DNA of 64,000 nucleotides from Streptomyces sp. NBC_01723 (GTDB lineage: Bacteria; Actinomycetota; Actinomycetes; Streptomycetales; Streptomycetaceae): positions 8,110,001 through 8,174,000 of the forward strand of contig NZ_CP109171.1 in assembly GCF_036246005.1 (NCBI RefSeq), given 5' to 3'. Below are positions 1-8,724 of the stretch, piece by piece; positions within the stretch are counted from its first letter, which is position 1, and every line of letters starts with the position of its first letter. Below the pieces are notes generated by a model. That model searched no databases. It saw nothing but the letters and a program-made list of their open reading frames with translations, and was not told the DNA's origin. The position numbers were made by a program, and so were the translations under genes.

Positions 1-628
1 CCGAGGCGAGGCCGTAGACCTTGACGTGGTCCTTGTCGAAGCCGGGTTCGTCGCCCCGCCTGCCCCGCTCGTCCACGGTCAGGTGCGCGACGGCCTTCTC
101 GAAGGTGCCGCCGTCCTCGGGGTTCCAGGAGAGGCCGTTCAGCTCGTCGGCGCTGAGTCCGGCGTCCTTCGCCATCCCCTCGTTGTAGAAGAGGGCGACG
201 GTGTCCCAGTCCTTCGGGGCGCCGTAGCGGTGACCGTCCCGGCCGAGCCAGCCGGCGGCCAGGCCCGGCTGGTAGTCGGCGTCCTCGATGCCGAGGCCGT
301 CCAGCGGTTCCAGCACCTCCAGGTCGGCGAACTGGCCGAACTTCTGTACGTGGTCGGTGAAGACGTCCGGCTGGGTGCCGGCGATGAGGCTCGCGGTGAG
401 CTTGGTCCAGTAGTCGTCCCAGCCCATCTGCGTGATCTTCACGTCCAGGCCCGGGTTGCGCCGCTCGAAGTCCTTCGCGCACGCCTGATACGCGGGCAGT
501 TGGTTGGCGTCCCACAGCCAGTACGTGACCGTGTTCCCGGAACCCCCGGTGGAGCCGCCCTGCGCGCAGCCGCTCACCAGGGACAGTGTCAGCGCCCCGG
601 TCAGCGCCGCGACCGTACGAAATCGCAT
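1..628 (-). CDS. ABC transporter sugar-binding lipoprotein (3' end cut by window edge)
   Basis: Extracellular solute-binding protein of the carbohydrate ABC uptake class, which captures a sugar outside the membrane and hands it to the two permeases just upstream. The visible 209 residues start with a lipoprotein signal: charged MRFR, a hydrophobic stretch, then lipobox LVSGC with the lipidated cysteine at residue 21. A Gly/Ser linker follows, then a family-1 solute-binding fold (VTYWLWDANQLPAYQ, later WDDYWTKLTASLIAGTQPDV). The ATG at 628 has a GGGGA ribosome site five bases upstream. It lies 10 bases after the second permease gene, so it is the third gene of that operon. The C-terminus lies outside the window and the sugar cannot be read from sequence. 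Confidence 0.9.
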   Translation of the reverse strand, partial: MRFRTVAALTGALTLSLVSGCAQGGSTGGSGNTVTYWLWDANQLPAYQACAKDFERRNPGLDVKITQMGWDDYWTKLTASLIAGTQPDVFTDHVQKFGQFADLEVLEPLDGLGIEDADYQPGLAAGWLGRDGHRYGAPKDWDTVALFYNEGMAKDAGLSADELNGLSWNPEDGGTFEKAVAHLTVDERGRRGDEPGFDKDHVKVYGLAS

Positions 629-638
629 GCCCGTCCCC

Positions 639-1601
639 TCACTTGATGCCGGTGAAGCCGATGGTGCCGACGATGCGGCGCGCGAAGACGCCGAAGAGCA
701 GCAGCATCGGCAGTGCCGCGATGAGCGTGGCCGCCATCAGCCCCGACCAGTCGGTGCCGCTCTGCGGGTTCTGGGCGCGGAAGACGGCCAGCGCCACGGT
801 CAGCACGCGGGAGCTGTCGCTGTAGGAGACCATCAGCGGCCAGAAGTAGTCGTTCCAGGACGTGATGTAGGTCAGTACGGACAGCGTCAGGACGGGTGCC
901 GACGCCATCGGCAGCAGGACCCGGAAGAAGACCCGCACCTTGCCCGCGCCGTCCAGCAGGGCCGCCTCCTCGACCTCCCGGGGGACGTTCATGAAGAACT
1001 GCCGCAGGAAGAACACCGCGAAGGGCGTCATGAACATCGTCGGCAGGGCGATGCCCAGCAGCGAGTCCACCAGGCCGAGTTCCTTGATGAGAACGAAGTT
1101 CGGCAGCAGGGTGAAGACGGCCGGCACCATCAGCCCGGCCAGGAAGAGGGCGAACACCGTGTCCCGGCCCCGCCAGCGCAGCCGGGCGAAGGCGTAGGCG
1201 GCCATCGCGGAGAAGAGGATCTGGCAGACGGTGATCAGGGTCGAGACGAGTGCCGAGTTGAGCAGGTACCGCCAGAACTTGAGCCCGCCGCCCGCGCCGC
1301 CCTGCGCGATCGCCTCCTCGGCGGACTGCAGGCCCAGGGCCCGTTCGAAGCCGCCGGCGGTCGGGTCGACCGGCAGCGGGCCGGCCGGGTGCGCGGCCAG
1401 GCCCGTGTTGGTGGACAGCGCGGTGCGCAGGATCCAGTAGAACGGCAGCACGGTGATGAGCACGATCGCGGCCATCACCGTCCAGGCCACGATCCGCCCG
1501 GGGGAGAGGCGGCGCCCGTCGCGCCGTGCCGTCGCGGGGCCGGCCGCGGTGGCCGTCCGGGTCACCGGGGGCGGGCCGGCCACGGAGGTCGTCTCGGTCA
1601 T
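639..1601 (-). CDS. Carbohydrate ABC transporter permease, MalG type
   Basis: Inner-membrane permease (320 aa) pairing with the MalF-type subunit encoded upstream to form the translocation pore of a sugar importer. A Pro/Ala/Arg-rich cytoplasmic N-terminus is followed by about six membrane spans. Near residues 210-230 lies the EAA loop (EVEEAALLDGAGKVRVFF), the docking site for the ATPase subunit. The C-terminus (VGTIGFTGIK) is typical for the family. The ATG at 1601 has a GGGAGGAG ribosome site. It starts 16 bases after the preceding permease gene. No ATPase gene is visible; Streptomyces sugar importers often share one multitask ATPase (MsiK) encoded elsewhere, which is an inference here. 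Confidence 0.93.
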   Translation of the reverse strand: MTETTSVAGPPPVTRTATAAGPATARRDGRRLSPGRIVAWTVMAAIVLITVLPFYWILRTALSTNTGLAAHPAGPLPVDPTAGGFERALGLQSAEEAIAQGGAGGGLKFWRYLLNSALVSTLITVCQILFSAMAAYAFARLRWRGRDTVFALFLAGLMVPAVFTLLPNFVLIKELGLVDSLLGIALPTMFMTPFAVFFLRQFFMNVPREVEEAALLDGAGKVRVFFRVLLPMASAPVLTLSVLTYITSWNDYFWPLMVSYSDSSRVLTVALAVFRAQNPQSGTDWSGLMAATLIAALPMLLLFGVFARRIVGTIGFTGIK

Positions 1602-1617
1602 CTCGGTCTCCTCCCGG

Positions 1618-2517
1618 TCAGCCGAGGTCGGTCTGTCCGGCCCGGGTGAGCCGGTACTGGACGAAGGTGATGGCGCTCAGCACGACGAGCAGCGCTACGG
1701 ACATGGCCGAGGCGTAGCCGAACTGGAAGCGGCCGAAGGCAGCGCCGTAGATGTAGTACTGGAGCACGTTGGTGGCGTTCGCCGGGCCGCCGGCGGTGGT
1801 CACGGCGACCGTGTCGAAGACCTGGAACGAGCCGATCACCGTCATGATCAGGACGACCGCGAGGACCGGCCGCAGCAGCGGCATCGTGATCCGCCAGAAC
1901 ATCCGCCACTCGCTCGCGCCGTCCACCTTCGCGGCCTCGTACATGTCGTTGGGGATGGCCTGGAGCCCCGCGAACAGCAGCAGCGCCGTGTAGCCCACGT
2001 GCCGCCACACGTTGATCAGGGCGATGACCGGAACCGCCCAGGTCTCGTCGGCGAGGAACGGGATGCGGTCGAGACCCAGGCCCGCGACGATCTCGTTGCC
2101 GATGCCGAGCTGGGTGTCCAGGATCCACAGCCAGACGACGCCGGCCACCACGTTGGACATCAGGTACGGCGTGAGCACGATCCCGCGCAGCACCGAGGAC
2201 TGCGTCAGCCGCTGGAGCAGGACGGCGATGGCCAGGGCCGAGACCGTCTGCACCCCGATGTTGACGACCACGTAGACGACGGTCACCCGCAGCGAGTCCC
2301 AGAAGATGGGGTCGTGGACCATCCGCACGTAGTTGTCCAGGCCCACCCATTCCGCGGGAGTCAGCAGGTTGAAGCTGGTGAAGCTCAGATAGACGCCGCG
2401 CAGGGTCGGCCAGAGGAGGAAGACCACGAAGCCCAGGAGCGCCGGTGCGACGAACAGGACGGCGAGGCGTCCGTCACCCCGTAGGCGGGACGGCGGACTG
2501 TTGGAGACGACGGTCAT
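1618..2517 (-). CDS. Carbohydrate ABC transporter permease, MalF/UgpA type
   Basis: First gene of the sugar-uptake operon: a 299-aa integral membrane permease with about six spans. The first span lies near residues 18-40 (VLFVAPALLGFVVFLLW). An EAA loop is visible in the C-terminal half (MYEAAKVDGASEWRMFWRI), the site contacted by the ATPase. It pairs with the MalG-type permease downstream and the lipoprotein receptor after that. It is divergent from a ROK regulator across a 160-base intergenic region that contains a palindrome, so local repression released by a sugar is the likely control. Substrate unknown. Confidence 0.93.
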   Translation of the reverse strand: MTVVSNSPPSRLRGDGRLAVLFVAPALLGFVVFLLWPTLRGVYLSFTSFNLLTPAEWVGLDNYVRMVHDPIFWDSLRVTVVYVVVNIGVQTVSALAIAVLLQRLTQSSVLRGIVLTPYLMSNVVAGVVWLWILDTQLGIGNEIVAGLGLDRIPFLADETWAVPVIALINVWRHVGYTALLLFAGLQAIPNDMYEAAKVDGASEWRMFWRITMPLLRPVLAVVLIMTVIGSFQVFDTVAVTTAGGPANATNVLQYYIYGAAFGRFQFGYASAMSVALLVVLSAITFVQYRLTRAGQTDLG

Positions 2518-2565
2518 CGGGGGACTCCCTCGCAGGGGCGGCGGCTCGTCCTGGCGTCACATACT

Positions 2566-2592
2566 TTTGAGGCGGAACAATTAAGCCGTCAA
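2566..2592 (-). promoter_or_regulatory. Candidate promoter of the sugar ABC operon
   Basis: On the minus strand a good -35 element TTGACG (2592-2587) is followed, after 18-20 bases of unusually AT-rich DNA, by AAAAGT/AAGTAT as a weak -10. It lies about 50 bases upstream of the permease start. The -10 match is poor, so this is only a candidate. Confidence 0.3.
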
Positions 2593-2609
2593 GGGGCGTG
2601 CAAACATCT

Positions 2610-2663
2610 TTTCCGGGCCGGCTGTCCGGTCGTAGTCTGGCCATGTTGTTTCCGGTACGGAAA
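2610..2663 (+). promoter_or_regulatory. Promoter and palindromic operator of the ROK regulator
   Basis: TTTCCG (2610-2615) and a good Streptomyces-type -10 TAGTCT (2633-2638) are 17 bases apart. Just downstream of the expected transcript start lies the palindrome TTTCCGgtaCGGAAA (2649-2663), with 6-base arms and a 3-base centre. A site in this position would block transcription when bound, so the neighbouring ROK protein is the natural candidate ligand (autoregulation plus control of the divergent transporter). The palindrome is directly visible; the binding protein is inferred. Confidence 0.5.
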
Positions 2664-2680
2664 AAAGAGGTTCGATCTTG

Positions 2681-3844
2681 ATGACCGCAGCCGCTTCCAG
2701 CTGGCCCCCGCTGAGCCCCGGTGAGCGTTCCGTGGCGATCGAGGTGCTCGTGCACGGCCCGCTGTCCCGGACCGAGATCGCCCGGCGGCTGGGCCTGTCA
2801 CCCGGCAGCCTCACCCGGCTGACCAAGCCGCTCATCGAGTCGCGACTGCTGGTGGAGGTCCCCGAGTCGGGCGGGGTGGCCGAGGTGCGGCAGGGGCGCC
2901 CGTCCCAGCCGCTCGACGTGGTCGCGGACTCCCGCTACTTCGTCGGCTTCAAGATCACCCAGGACATGGTGTACGGCGTTGTTACCACCCTCCGCAGTGA
3001 GATCGTCGCCCGGCACGACCGGCCGCTGACCACCCGCGATCCCGCCGAGGTCGCCGCGCTGCTGGCGCGGATGACCGACGAGCTGTCGCGCGGGCGCCCC
3101 GGGGTCGCCGGGATCGGCGTCGGTGTCGGCGGACTCGTCGAGGACCGTGCCGTGGTCGGCGAGTCACCCTTCCTGGGCTGGCGGAGTGTGCCGCTCGCCG
3201 CACTCGTCGAGGAGCGGACCGGGCTGCCGGTCGTCGTGGAGAACGACACGGCCGCCTTCGTGGAGGCCGAGACCTGGTTCGGGGCGGGGCGCGGTCTGGA
3301 CCGGTTCGTCGTCCTCACCATCGGCGCCGGCATCGGCTACGGGCTCGTGCTCGGCGGCAGGCGGGTGCCGTACGCGGGGGACGAGGACCGGGGCTTCGGG
3401 CGCCACTGGATCGTCGACCCGCACGGCCCGCTCACCCCCGACGGGCGGCGCGGCAGCGCGGTGTCGCTGCTGACCATCCCCAACATCCGCTACCAGGTCC
3501 GGGCGGCCACCGGACACGACCTGACCTGGGAGGAGATCCTCGCGGCCGCCGCCGCCGAGGAGCCCATGGCCGCCCGGGTGATCGAGGAGGCCGGACGCGC
3601 CCTGGGCACCCTGGTGGCCCAGATCGCCAACTTCGTGATGCCGCAGAAGATCCTGCTCGCGGGGGAGGGGGTGGGGCTGATGGACGTGGCCGGAAAGGTG
3701 GTCGAGGACGCCGTCCGCGACAACCGGCACCCGCGGGCCGCGCCGGTCGCCCTGGAGACCAAGGTGTCCGACTTCCACGACTGGGCGCGCGGCGCGGCCG
3801 TACTGGCCATCCAGGTACTGGTGCTGGGGGCCGCGCAGGCCTGA
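2681..3844 (+). CDS. ROK-family transcriptional regulator
   Basis: Sugar-responsive DNA-binding protein (about 387 aa). The N-terminal 70 residues form a winged helix-turn-helix (LSRTEIARRLGLSPGSLTRLTKPLIESRLL). The rest is a ROK/sugar-kinase fold with GIGVGVGGLVED, the ENDTAAFVEAETWFGAG segment and VLTIGAGIGYGLVL. The zinc-binding CxCGxxGC motif of many ROK kinases is absent, so it is probably a sensor rather than an enzyme. TTG at 2678 and ATG at 2681 are adjacent possible starts; the AGAGG site at 2666-2670 fits either and I prefer the ATG. It is divergent from the sugar ABC operon, its likely target. Confidence 0.88.
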   Translation: MTAAASSWPPLSPGERSVAIEVLVHGPLSRTEIARRLGLSPGSLTRLTKPLIESRLLVEVPESGGVAEVRQGRPSQPLDVVADSRYFVGFKITQDMVYGVVTTLRSEIVARHDRPLTTRDPAEVAALLARMTDELSRGRPGVAGIGVGVGGLVEDRAVVGESPFLGWRSVPLAALVEERTGLPVVVENDTAAFVEAETWFGAGRGLDRFVVLTIGAGIGYGLVLGGRRVPYAGDEDRGFGRHWIVDPHGPLTPDGRRGSAVSLLTIPNIRYQVRAATGHDLTWEEILAAAAAEEPMAARVIEEAGRALGTLVAQIANFVMPQKILLAGEGVGLMDVAGKVVEDAVRDNRHPRAAPVALETKVSDFHDWARGAAVLAIQVLVLGAAQA

Positions 3845-4006
3845 AGTCGGCATCCGTGTGCGGTGGAACACATGCGGCGGCAACGAACTCGCAGGTGGGC
3901 CTTGACAGATGAGTCATACGACGTGACCAGCAACACGGTCCGATATGTCCGTTTGGCTCGCGATTGCTCACATCGTCTTCACGTCCGTCGCCGTATGCTT
4001 CACAGC

Positions 4007-4180
4007 ATGTCCACCACTGTTGAACCCTCCTCCGAGCGATCGGCTGCCGAGGTCAACGAGGAGATCCGGGCCCTCTGGCTCAGGTCGGGCGGGACACTGA
4101 GCGTCGAGCAGCGCGCGGAGTACCAGCGGCTCGTCATGGAGTGGGCCAACGCGGCCCCGGAGGCGGCGAAGGCCGCCTGA
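4007..4180 (+). CDS. Small conserved hypothetical protein (57 aa), probably leaderless
   Basis: Short acidic/helical protein (MSTTVEPSSERSAAEVN...) with no membrane segment; function unknown. Another ATG at 3995 is in frame, but a -10 like TATGCT (3994-3999) overlaps it and ends seven bases before the ATG at 4007. Transcription would therefore begin at or next to the 4007 ATG and no ribosome site is seen, so a leaderless mRNA is likely. Third-position GC bias and a clean stop at 4180 support a real gene. The 84 bases after it hold no gene. Confidence 0.6.
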   Translation: MSTTVEPSSERSAAEVNEEIRALWLRSGGTLSVEQRAEYQRLVMEWANAAPEAAKAA

Positions 4181-4264
4181 CCGCCGTCCGAGCCTCCTCG
4201 GCGCTTCTGCGCCCCCGGCCCGCGGCGTCCGCCCCACGCGGGCGCCCTTCTCGTCGCCCCCGGC

Positions 4265-5626
4265 TCAGCCCCACGTCGCCGAGTAGTGCCGCCGGTACGC
4301 CTTGCGGTCCGCCTCGGCGCGGATCCACCGCGTGGCCACCAGGGCCATGAGACTGCCCGCCACGACCAGCAGACCCGGGCCCACGTTGCGTCGGTCCGTC
4401 AGCCGGGCGAGCAGCGTCGAGCCGTCGACGCCCGTCACGGGAGCCGCCGCCCCCGGTGCCGCGGCGCCGGGAGCGCCGCCACCGGCGGCCGGCGCCGAGG
4501 GCGCGGCGCCCGGCCCGGACCCCTCCTGCCCGGCCACGATCAGGCGGACGCCGAGCGACTCCATGGCCTCCGGCAGCGGCTGGAAGAACGTCGTACCGCC
4601 CTTCGCGCAGTCGCCGTTGCCGCCCGAGGTCACTCCCAGCGCGACGCCCTCGGAGAACATCGGCCCACCGCTGTCCCCGGGTTCGGCGCACACGTCGGTC
4701 TCGATCAGCCCGGTGACCGTGCCCTCCGGATAGTTGACCGTCGCGTCCAACGCCGTGACCTGCCCGTCCCGCAGCCCGCTGGTGCTGCCGCTGCGGAACA
4801 CCCGCTGTCCGACGGCCGGTTCGCCGACGCCCGTGATCCGCACCCCCTTGCCGTCGCCCACCGCCACCACGTCGGCGCCGTCGCCCGCCTTGCCGTTCGC
4901 GTACTCCACCAGGGAGAAGTCGTCCCCGGGAAAGCTGCCCGCGACGGTCTTGCCGACCTGCCGGTCACCGCCGCCGTCACCGAACCAGACCGACCCCGTC
5001 GGCCCGCAGTGACCGGCGGTCAGGATGAACTCACTGCGCCCGTCGGTCACGTTGAACCCCGCCGAACAGCGCCCCGCGGTGGACAGGATCGGCACCGCGC
5101 CGTTCAGACGCGTGGTGAACGCCCCCTCGGTGCGCTCCATGCGGACGAAGCCGCCGATGCCCTGTGCCACCCCCGTCAGCCGCGACCAGTCCGACGTGGA
5201 GACGGTGCGGTCACCGCGGACCACCACCTCGTTCGACCGGTAGTCGAGCGCCCACGCCGTGCCCGGCACCCGGGGCGCCGAACGCAGCGTCGAGGTCGCC
5301 GTCCTCAGCTCCGACATGCTGTGCCGCACGACCTTCGCCTCGGCACCGGCCCGCCGCACCGTCTCCGCCGTGCGCTCGTCGGTGACCGCGACGACCGGCC
5401 GCCCGTCGGCACCGACCCAGTGGCCCGCCGTGCGCTCGTCGCCCAGATCCGACACCAGGCCGGCACCGGCGCCGGACGCCGTCTGCGCCAGGGTGCGCGG
5501 CGCCGCCGACCCGTCGGGCGGTTCGCTCGCCACGGCCCGGGTGACCATCGTCCCCCCGACCAGCAGTCCGCCGACGGCCGCCAGCCGTGCCACTCGCCGG
5601 ACCATGCGTCGTCGTGCGTGCCTCAT
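4265..5626 (-). CDS. Secreted S1-family (streptogrisin/alpha-lytic-like) protease with C-terminal membrane anchor
   Basis: Chymotrypsin-fold serine protease (453 aa). The signal segment ([23 protein letters not shown]) precedes a propeptide of about 150 residues. The protease domain has the catalytic His in TAGHC, Asp in GDDFSLV and Ser in EPGDSGGP. It is followed by an Ala/Pro/Gly-rich linker and one hydrophobic helix ([19 protein letters not shown]) ending in a basic tail. That C-terminal helix is unlike the freely secreted streptogrisins and suggests the mature enzyme stays attached to the outer face of the membrane. The ATG at 5626 has GGGAG seven bases upstream and is preferred over the in-frame GTG at 5650, which has no ribosome site. 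Substrate unknown. Confidence 0.88.
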   Translation of the reverse strand: MRHARRRMVRRVARLAAVGGLLVGGTMVTRAVASEPPDGSAAPRTLAQTASGAGAGLVSDLGDERTAGHWVGADGRPVVAVTDERTAETVRRAGAEAKVVRHSMSELRTATSTLRSAPRVPGTAWALDYRSNEVVVRGDRTVSTSDWSRLTGVAQGIGGFVRMERTEGAFTTRLNGAVPILSTAGRCSAGFNVTDGRSEFILTAGHCGPTGSVWFGDGGGDRQVGKTVAGSFPGDDFSLVEYANGKAGDGADVVAVGDGKGVRITGVGEPAVGQRVFRSGSTSGLRDGQVTALDATVNYPEGTVTGLIETDVCAEPGDSGGPMFSEGVALGVTSGGNGDCAKGGTTFFQPLPEAMESLGVRLIVAGQEGSGPGAAPSAPAAGGGAPGAAAPGAAAPVTGVDGSTLLARLTDRRNVGPGLLVVAGSLMALVATRWIRAEADRKAYRRHYSATWG

Positions 5627-5779
5627 GCGTGCGCTCCCGAACCCCGACACGCGGTGTCACCACCGCGGGGGCCTCCGGACGTCGAGCGCCCTCCTCCCAT
5701 ACGGGGACGGACACGCCGGTGTTCACCGGGCCGGCGGCCTTGTTTCCCCGCTCCGGCGGGGCGGCCTATCTTGTGCCCC

Positions 5780-6958
5780 ATGACCCGCATCCCGCACGAC
5801 CGGCCCGGTGACCCCGACCCCCTGCGCGCCCTCACCCTGGACCAGCTGCGCCGCCGTACGAGCATGAAGTGGCGCACCCACCCCGCCGACGTACTGCCGC
5901 TGTGGGTGGCCGAGATGGACGTGCCGCTCGCCCCCGCCGTCGTGCGCGCGGTCACCGAGGCGATGGAACTCGGCGACACCGGCTACCCCGCCGGCACCGC
6001 CTACGCCGAGGCCCTCGCGGACTTCGCCGGCAAGAGGTGGGGCTGGGACGACCTGGCGGTGGAGCGCACGGCGATCGTGCCCGACGTGATGCTGGGCGTC
6101 GTCGAGATGCTCAAGCTCGTCACGGGGCCCGGCGACCCCGTGATCGTCAACCCGCCCGTGTACCCGCCGTTCTACCAGTTCGTCGGCCACATGGACCGGC
6201 GGATCGTCGAGGCGCCGCTCGGCCCCGACCTGCGGATCGACCTCGGGGCGCTGGAGGAGGCGTTCCGGCGGGCCGTGACCGGCGGTGGGCGGGCCGCCTA
6301 CCTGCTGTGCAGCCCGCACAACCCGACCGGCACCGTGCACACCGCCGACGAGCTGGCCGCCGTCGCCGCCCTCGCGGAGCGCCACGGCGTCCGGGTCGTC
6401 GCCGACGAGATCCACGCGCCGGTCGTCACCGGGGACGCGCGGTTCGTGCCCTACCTGAGCGTCCCCGGCGCCGGGCAAGGGCTCGCGCTGATGTCCGCGT
6501 CCAAGGGCTGGAACCTGGCCGGGCTGAAGGCGGCGCTCGCCCTCGCCGGCCCCGGCGCCGCCGACGACCTGGCCCGGATGCCGGAGGAGGTCGGCCACGG
6601 GCCGAGCCACGTGGGTGTGCTCGCCCACACCGCCGCCCTGCGCGACGGCACCGACTGGCTGGACGCGGTACTCGCGGGGCTCGACGAGAACCGGCGGCTG
6701 CTCACCGGCCTGCTCGCCGAGCAGCTCCCCGGGGTCGTCCACCGCGCCGGGGAGGCGACCTACCTGGCATGGCTCGACTGCCGCGCGCTCGGTCTCGGCG
6801 ACGACCCGGCGCGGGTCTTCCTCGACCGGGGGCGGGTGGCCCTCAGCTCCGGCATCCCCTTCGGCACCGGAGGGGCGGGGCACCTGCGGCTCAACCTGGC
6901 GACCTCGCCGGAGGTGATCACGGAGGCGGTGCGGCGGATGCGGGCAGCCCTGGGGTGA
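5780..6958 (+). CDS. PLP-dependent aminotransferase / C-S lyase, MalY-PatB type
   Basis: Fold-type I pyridoxal-phosphate enzyme (392 aa) of the MalY/PatB cystathionine beta-lyase-like group, which cleaves C-S bonds or transaminates amino acids. Visible marks are [16 protein letters not shown] near the N-terminus, NPPVYPPFY, the [10 protein letters not shown] loop, [10 protein letters not shown] (PLP-binding Asp) and [10 protein letters not shown] with the Schiff-base lysine. The ATG at 5780 follows TATCTT (5767-5772) by seven bases and has no ribosome site, suggesting a leaderless transcript. It is a single gene divergent from the protease gene. Exact substrate cannot be assigned. Confidence 0.88.
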   Translation: MTRIPHDRPGDPDPLRALTLDQLRRRTSMKWRTHPADVLPLWVAEMDVPLAPAVVRAVTEAMELGDTGYPAGTAYAEALADFAGKRWGWDDLAVERTAIVPDVMLGVVEMLKLVTGPGDPVIVNPPVYPPFYQFVGHMDRRIVEAPLGPDLRIDLGALEEAFRRAVTGGGRAAYLLCSPHNPTGTVHTADELAAVAALAERHGVRVVADEIHAPVVTGDARFVPYLSVPGAGQGLALMSASKGWNLAGLKAALALAGPGAADDLARMPEEVGHGPSHVGVLAHTAALRDGTDWLDAVLAGLDENRRLLTGLLAEQLPGVVHRAGEATYLAWLDCRALGLGDDPARVFLDRGRVALSSGIPFGTGGAGHLRLNLATSPEVITEAVRRMRAALG

Positions 6959-7016
6959 AGGACGGGGTGCCGGGCGGACGGTGTGAACCGGGGGCCCGGG
7001 CCTAGACTTCGGGACC

Positions 7017-7412
7017 ATGGACGACGCGTCACTGGACCGGCTCGGCGCCGGCAAGTACCTGCTGGTCACCACCTACCGGAAGAACGGCACCCAGGTGGCC
7101 ACCCCGGTGTGGGTCGTACGGGACGGCGACGCGCTCGGCGTCTGGACCGCCGCCGACTCCTGGAAGGTCAAGCGCGTGCGCAACCGCGCCGACGTGTTGA
7201 TCGGTCCCTGCGACGTGCGCGGCCGGCCCACCGGCGACCAGGTGCCGGGGACGGCGGAGATCTGCGACGCGGCCACCACCGCCCGCTACCGGAAACTGCT
7301 CGCCCGCAAGTACGGCGTCCTCGGCAGGCTCACCCTCTTCGGCAGCCGGCTGCGCCGGGGGCTGGACGGCACCCTGGGCATCCGCATCACGCCCGCCCCG
7401 CCCGGGCCCTGA
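7017..7412 (+). CDS. PPOX-class flavin/F420-type family protein
   Basis: Small split-barrel protein (131 aa) of the pyridoxamine-phosphate-oxidase-like superfamily, in actinomycetes often F420-dependent. The family layout is visible: LGAGKYLLVTTYRKNGTQVATPVWVV, then WKVKRVRNRADVLIGPCDVRG and a C-terminal YGVLGRLTLFGSRL segment. Members of this subgroup bind F420 or haem, so cofactor and reaction are not certain. TAGACT (7003-7008) ends eight bases before the ATG and no ribosome site is present, so it is probably leaderless. It converges with the DUF35 gene with only seven bases between the stops. Confidence 0.82.
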   Translation: MDDASLDRLGAGKYLLVTTYRKNGTQVATPVWVVRDGDALGVWTAADSWKVKRVRNRADVLIGPCDVRGRPTGDQVPGTAEICDAATTARYRKLLARKYGVLGRLTLFGSRLRRGLDGTLGIRITPAPPGP

Positions 7413-7419
7413 CCGCCCC

Positions 7420-7833
7420 TCAGGTCCAGGCCCGGTACGGCTCGTCGACCAGCTGGAAGACCGGCTCGCCCCGCACCGGGTCCTTGGCCGTGGACAGGCG
7501 CACCCGGTCGCCGCTGTGGATGCCGATGAGCGGGCCCATGACGCGGCCGCGCAGCACGAAGCCCTCGGCCATCTCTATCAGGGACACGTTGCGCGCGGCG
7601 GGGCTGTTGCGGTGCACCACCGTGGCGTGGCGCACCGTGCCGGTGCCCTCGCTGCGTTCGGTGCGCAGCTCGCTGCCGCGACAGACCGGGCACAGCACCC
7701 GGTGGTACATCGCGGTGCCGCACCAGGTGCAGCGCTGGAAGAAGACGGCCTCGGTGTCGGGCGTCTGCGGATCCAGCACGCCCGTCGGGGAGCCGGCTGT
7801 CCGCTGAGCGACGTTTCCTGAGTGGTGGTACAC
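7420..7833 (-). CDS. DUF35 OB-fold protein with zinc ribbon
   Basis: 137-aa protein. An N-terminal rubredoxin-like zinc ribbon (RCTWCG ... LCPVCRG, four cysteines) is followed by an OB-fold domain (GTVRHATVVHRNSP ... VRLSTAKDPVRGEPVFQLV). DUF35 proteins usually act with thiolases or acyl-CoA enzymes, where they hold acyl-CoA; no thiolase lies nearby. The GTG at 7833 has an AGGGAG site nine bases upstream. Its promoter (7928-7956) contains a palindrome also found upstream of the adjacent TetR gene, so it is very likely repressed by that protein. A TetR ligand of acyl-CoA type would fit, but this is inference. Confidence 0.8.
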   Translation of the reverse strand: MYHHSGNVAQRTAGSPTGVLDPQTPDTEAVFFQRCTWCGTAMYHRVLCPVCRGSELRTERSEGTGTVRHATVVHRNSPAARNVSLIEMAEGFVLRGRVMGPLIGIHSGDRVRLSTAKDPVRGEPVFQLVDEPYRAWT

Positions 7834-7927
7834 GCTGGCCAACTCCCTGCACTCGGGCCGGAATCCCGCGTGCGCGGTCACCGGGCACGCGTGTGCGCGG
7901 CTGGTCCGTGCCACCGTGCACGCGACG

Positions 7928-7956
7928 AGCGTATGGCACTCAGTGTCACACGTAAA
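7928..7956 (-). promoter_or_regulatory. Promoter of the DUF35 gene with embedded TetR-type operator
   Basis: Minus-strand -35 TTTACG (7956-7951) and -10 TACGCT (7933-7928) are exactly 17 bases apart. The spacer holds the near-perfect palindrome TGGCACTcAGTGTCA (7934-7948, plus strand), so a bound dimer would exclude RNA polymerase. A related sequence, TGGCACTGAGTGCAG, lies at 8749-8763 before the TetR gene. Confidence 0.6.
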
Positions 7957-7970
7957 GGCACTCCGTACCC

Positions 7971-8717
7971 TCAATTGGGTGTTCGGTCGTCCGTGAAGGC
8001 CGTCTCGATCTCCCGGAGGACCTGCCACAGGGGCGTCCCGCGTCGCGCGGCCACGACCACCAGGTCCTCGGGCGACCCGCCCCGGGGTGCCACCGGAACG
8101 TCTCCGAACGTGGACTGGGCATAGCCGAGCGCGTGGTCCACCGCGGCGCCCGCGTCGTCCCGCCCGTCCGAACGGAGCCAGCTCCGCAGGGCGTTGTTGT
8201 GCGCCGCGACCACCGCGGCCGCGATCACGTCGGCGCGCAGGCGGCCGTCCGGCCGTCCGCCCAGGCGCCCGCGCAGATACTCGGCGAGGGCCCGCTCGTA
8301 GCGCCACACCACCGACAGCTCGTAGGCGCGCAACCCGGCGACCTGCTTGGTGAGGTGGTAGCGCTGCACCGAGAAGTCCGGGTTCTCGGCGTACATGCGC
8401 AGTACCAGACGGGCGGCGTCGCAGACCCGCCGCACGGGGTCGGCGTCCTCGGGCGAGGCCGCCAGGAAGGCCGTCATGTCTGCCAGGCACCGCTCGTGGT
8501 CCGGGAAGACCACGTCCTCCTTGGACGGGAAGTAGCGGAAGAAGGACCGCCGTCCGACGCCGGCCAGGGCGACGATGTCGTCGACGGTGGTCTGTTCGTA
8601 GCCGCGCTCCAGGAACAGCCGGAAGGCCGCCGCGACCAGCGCCTCCCGCATCGGCGGCCGGGCACCCGGCGCGTCCGTCCCGTCCCCGCGGCGGGGCGCC
8701 GCACTGCTGGTGCTCAT
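7971..8717 (-). CDS. TetR/AcrR-family transcriptional regulator
   Basis: 248-aa repressor-type protein. The N-terminal helix-turn-helix (residues about 22-70) reads REALVAAAFRLFLERGYEQTTVDDIVALAGVGRRSFFRYFPSKEDVV, shown here in the family's usual layout (split by me for description). The C-terminal two thirds form a helical ligand-binding domain with a long hydrophobic pocket. The adjacent DUF35 gene and the palindromes before both genes suggest autoregulation and control of the DUF35 protein. A -10 like TACGTT (8730-8725) lies seven bases before the ATG with no ribosome site, so the mRNA may be leaderless. Ligand unknown. Confidence 0.88.
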   Translation of the reverse strand: MSTSSAAPRRGDGTDAPGARPPMREALVAAAFRLFLERGYEQTTVDDIVALAGVGRRSFFRYFPSKEDVVFPDHERCLADMTAFLAASPEDADPVRRVCDAARLVLRMYAENPDFSVQRYHLTKQVAGLRAYELSVVWRYERALAEYLRGRLGGRPDGRLRADVIAAAVVAAHNNALRSWLRSDGRDDAGAAVDHALGYAQSTFGDVPVAPRGGSPEDLVVVAARRGTPLWQVLREIETAFTDDRTPN

Positions 8718-8724
8718 GAGGGGG

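Noticed and set aside
3902..3920. TTGACA followed by CATACG as a promoter
   Set aside because: Spacing (7 bases) is far too short and no -10 lies at 17-18 bases.
4286..5779. Upstream extension of the aminotransferase frame
   Set aside because: It lies opposite the protease gene; the MalY-type protein begins at 5780 with a leaderless signal.
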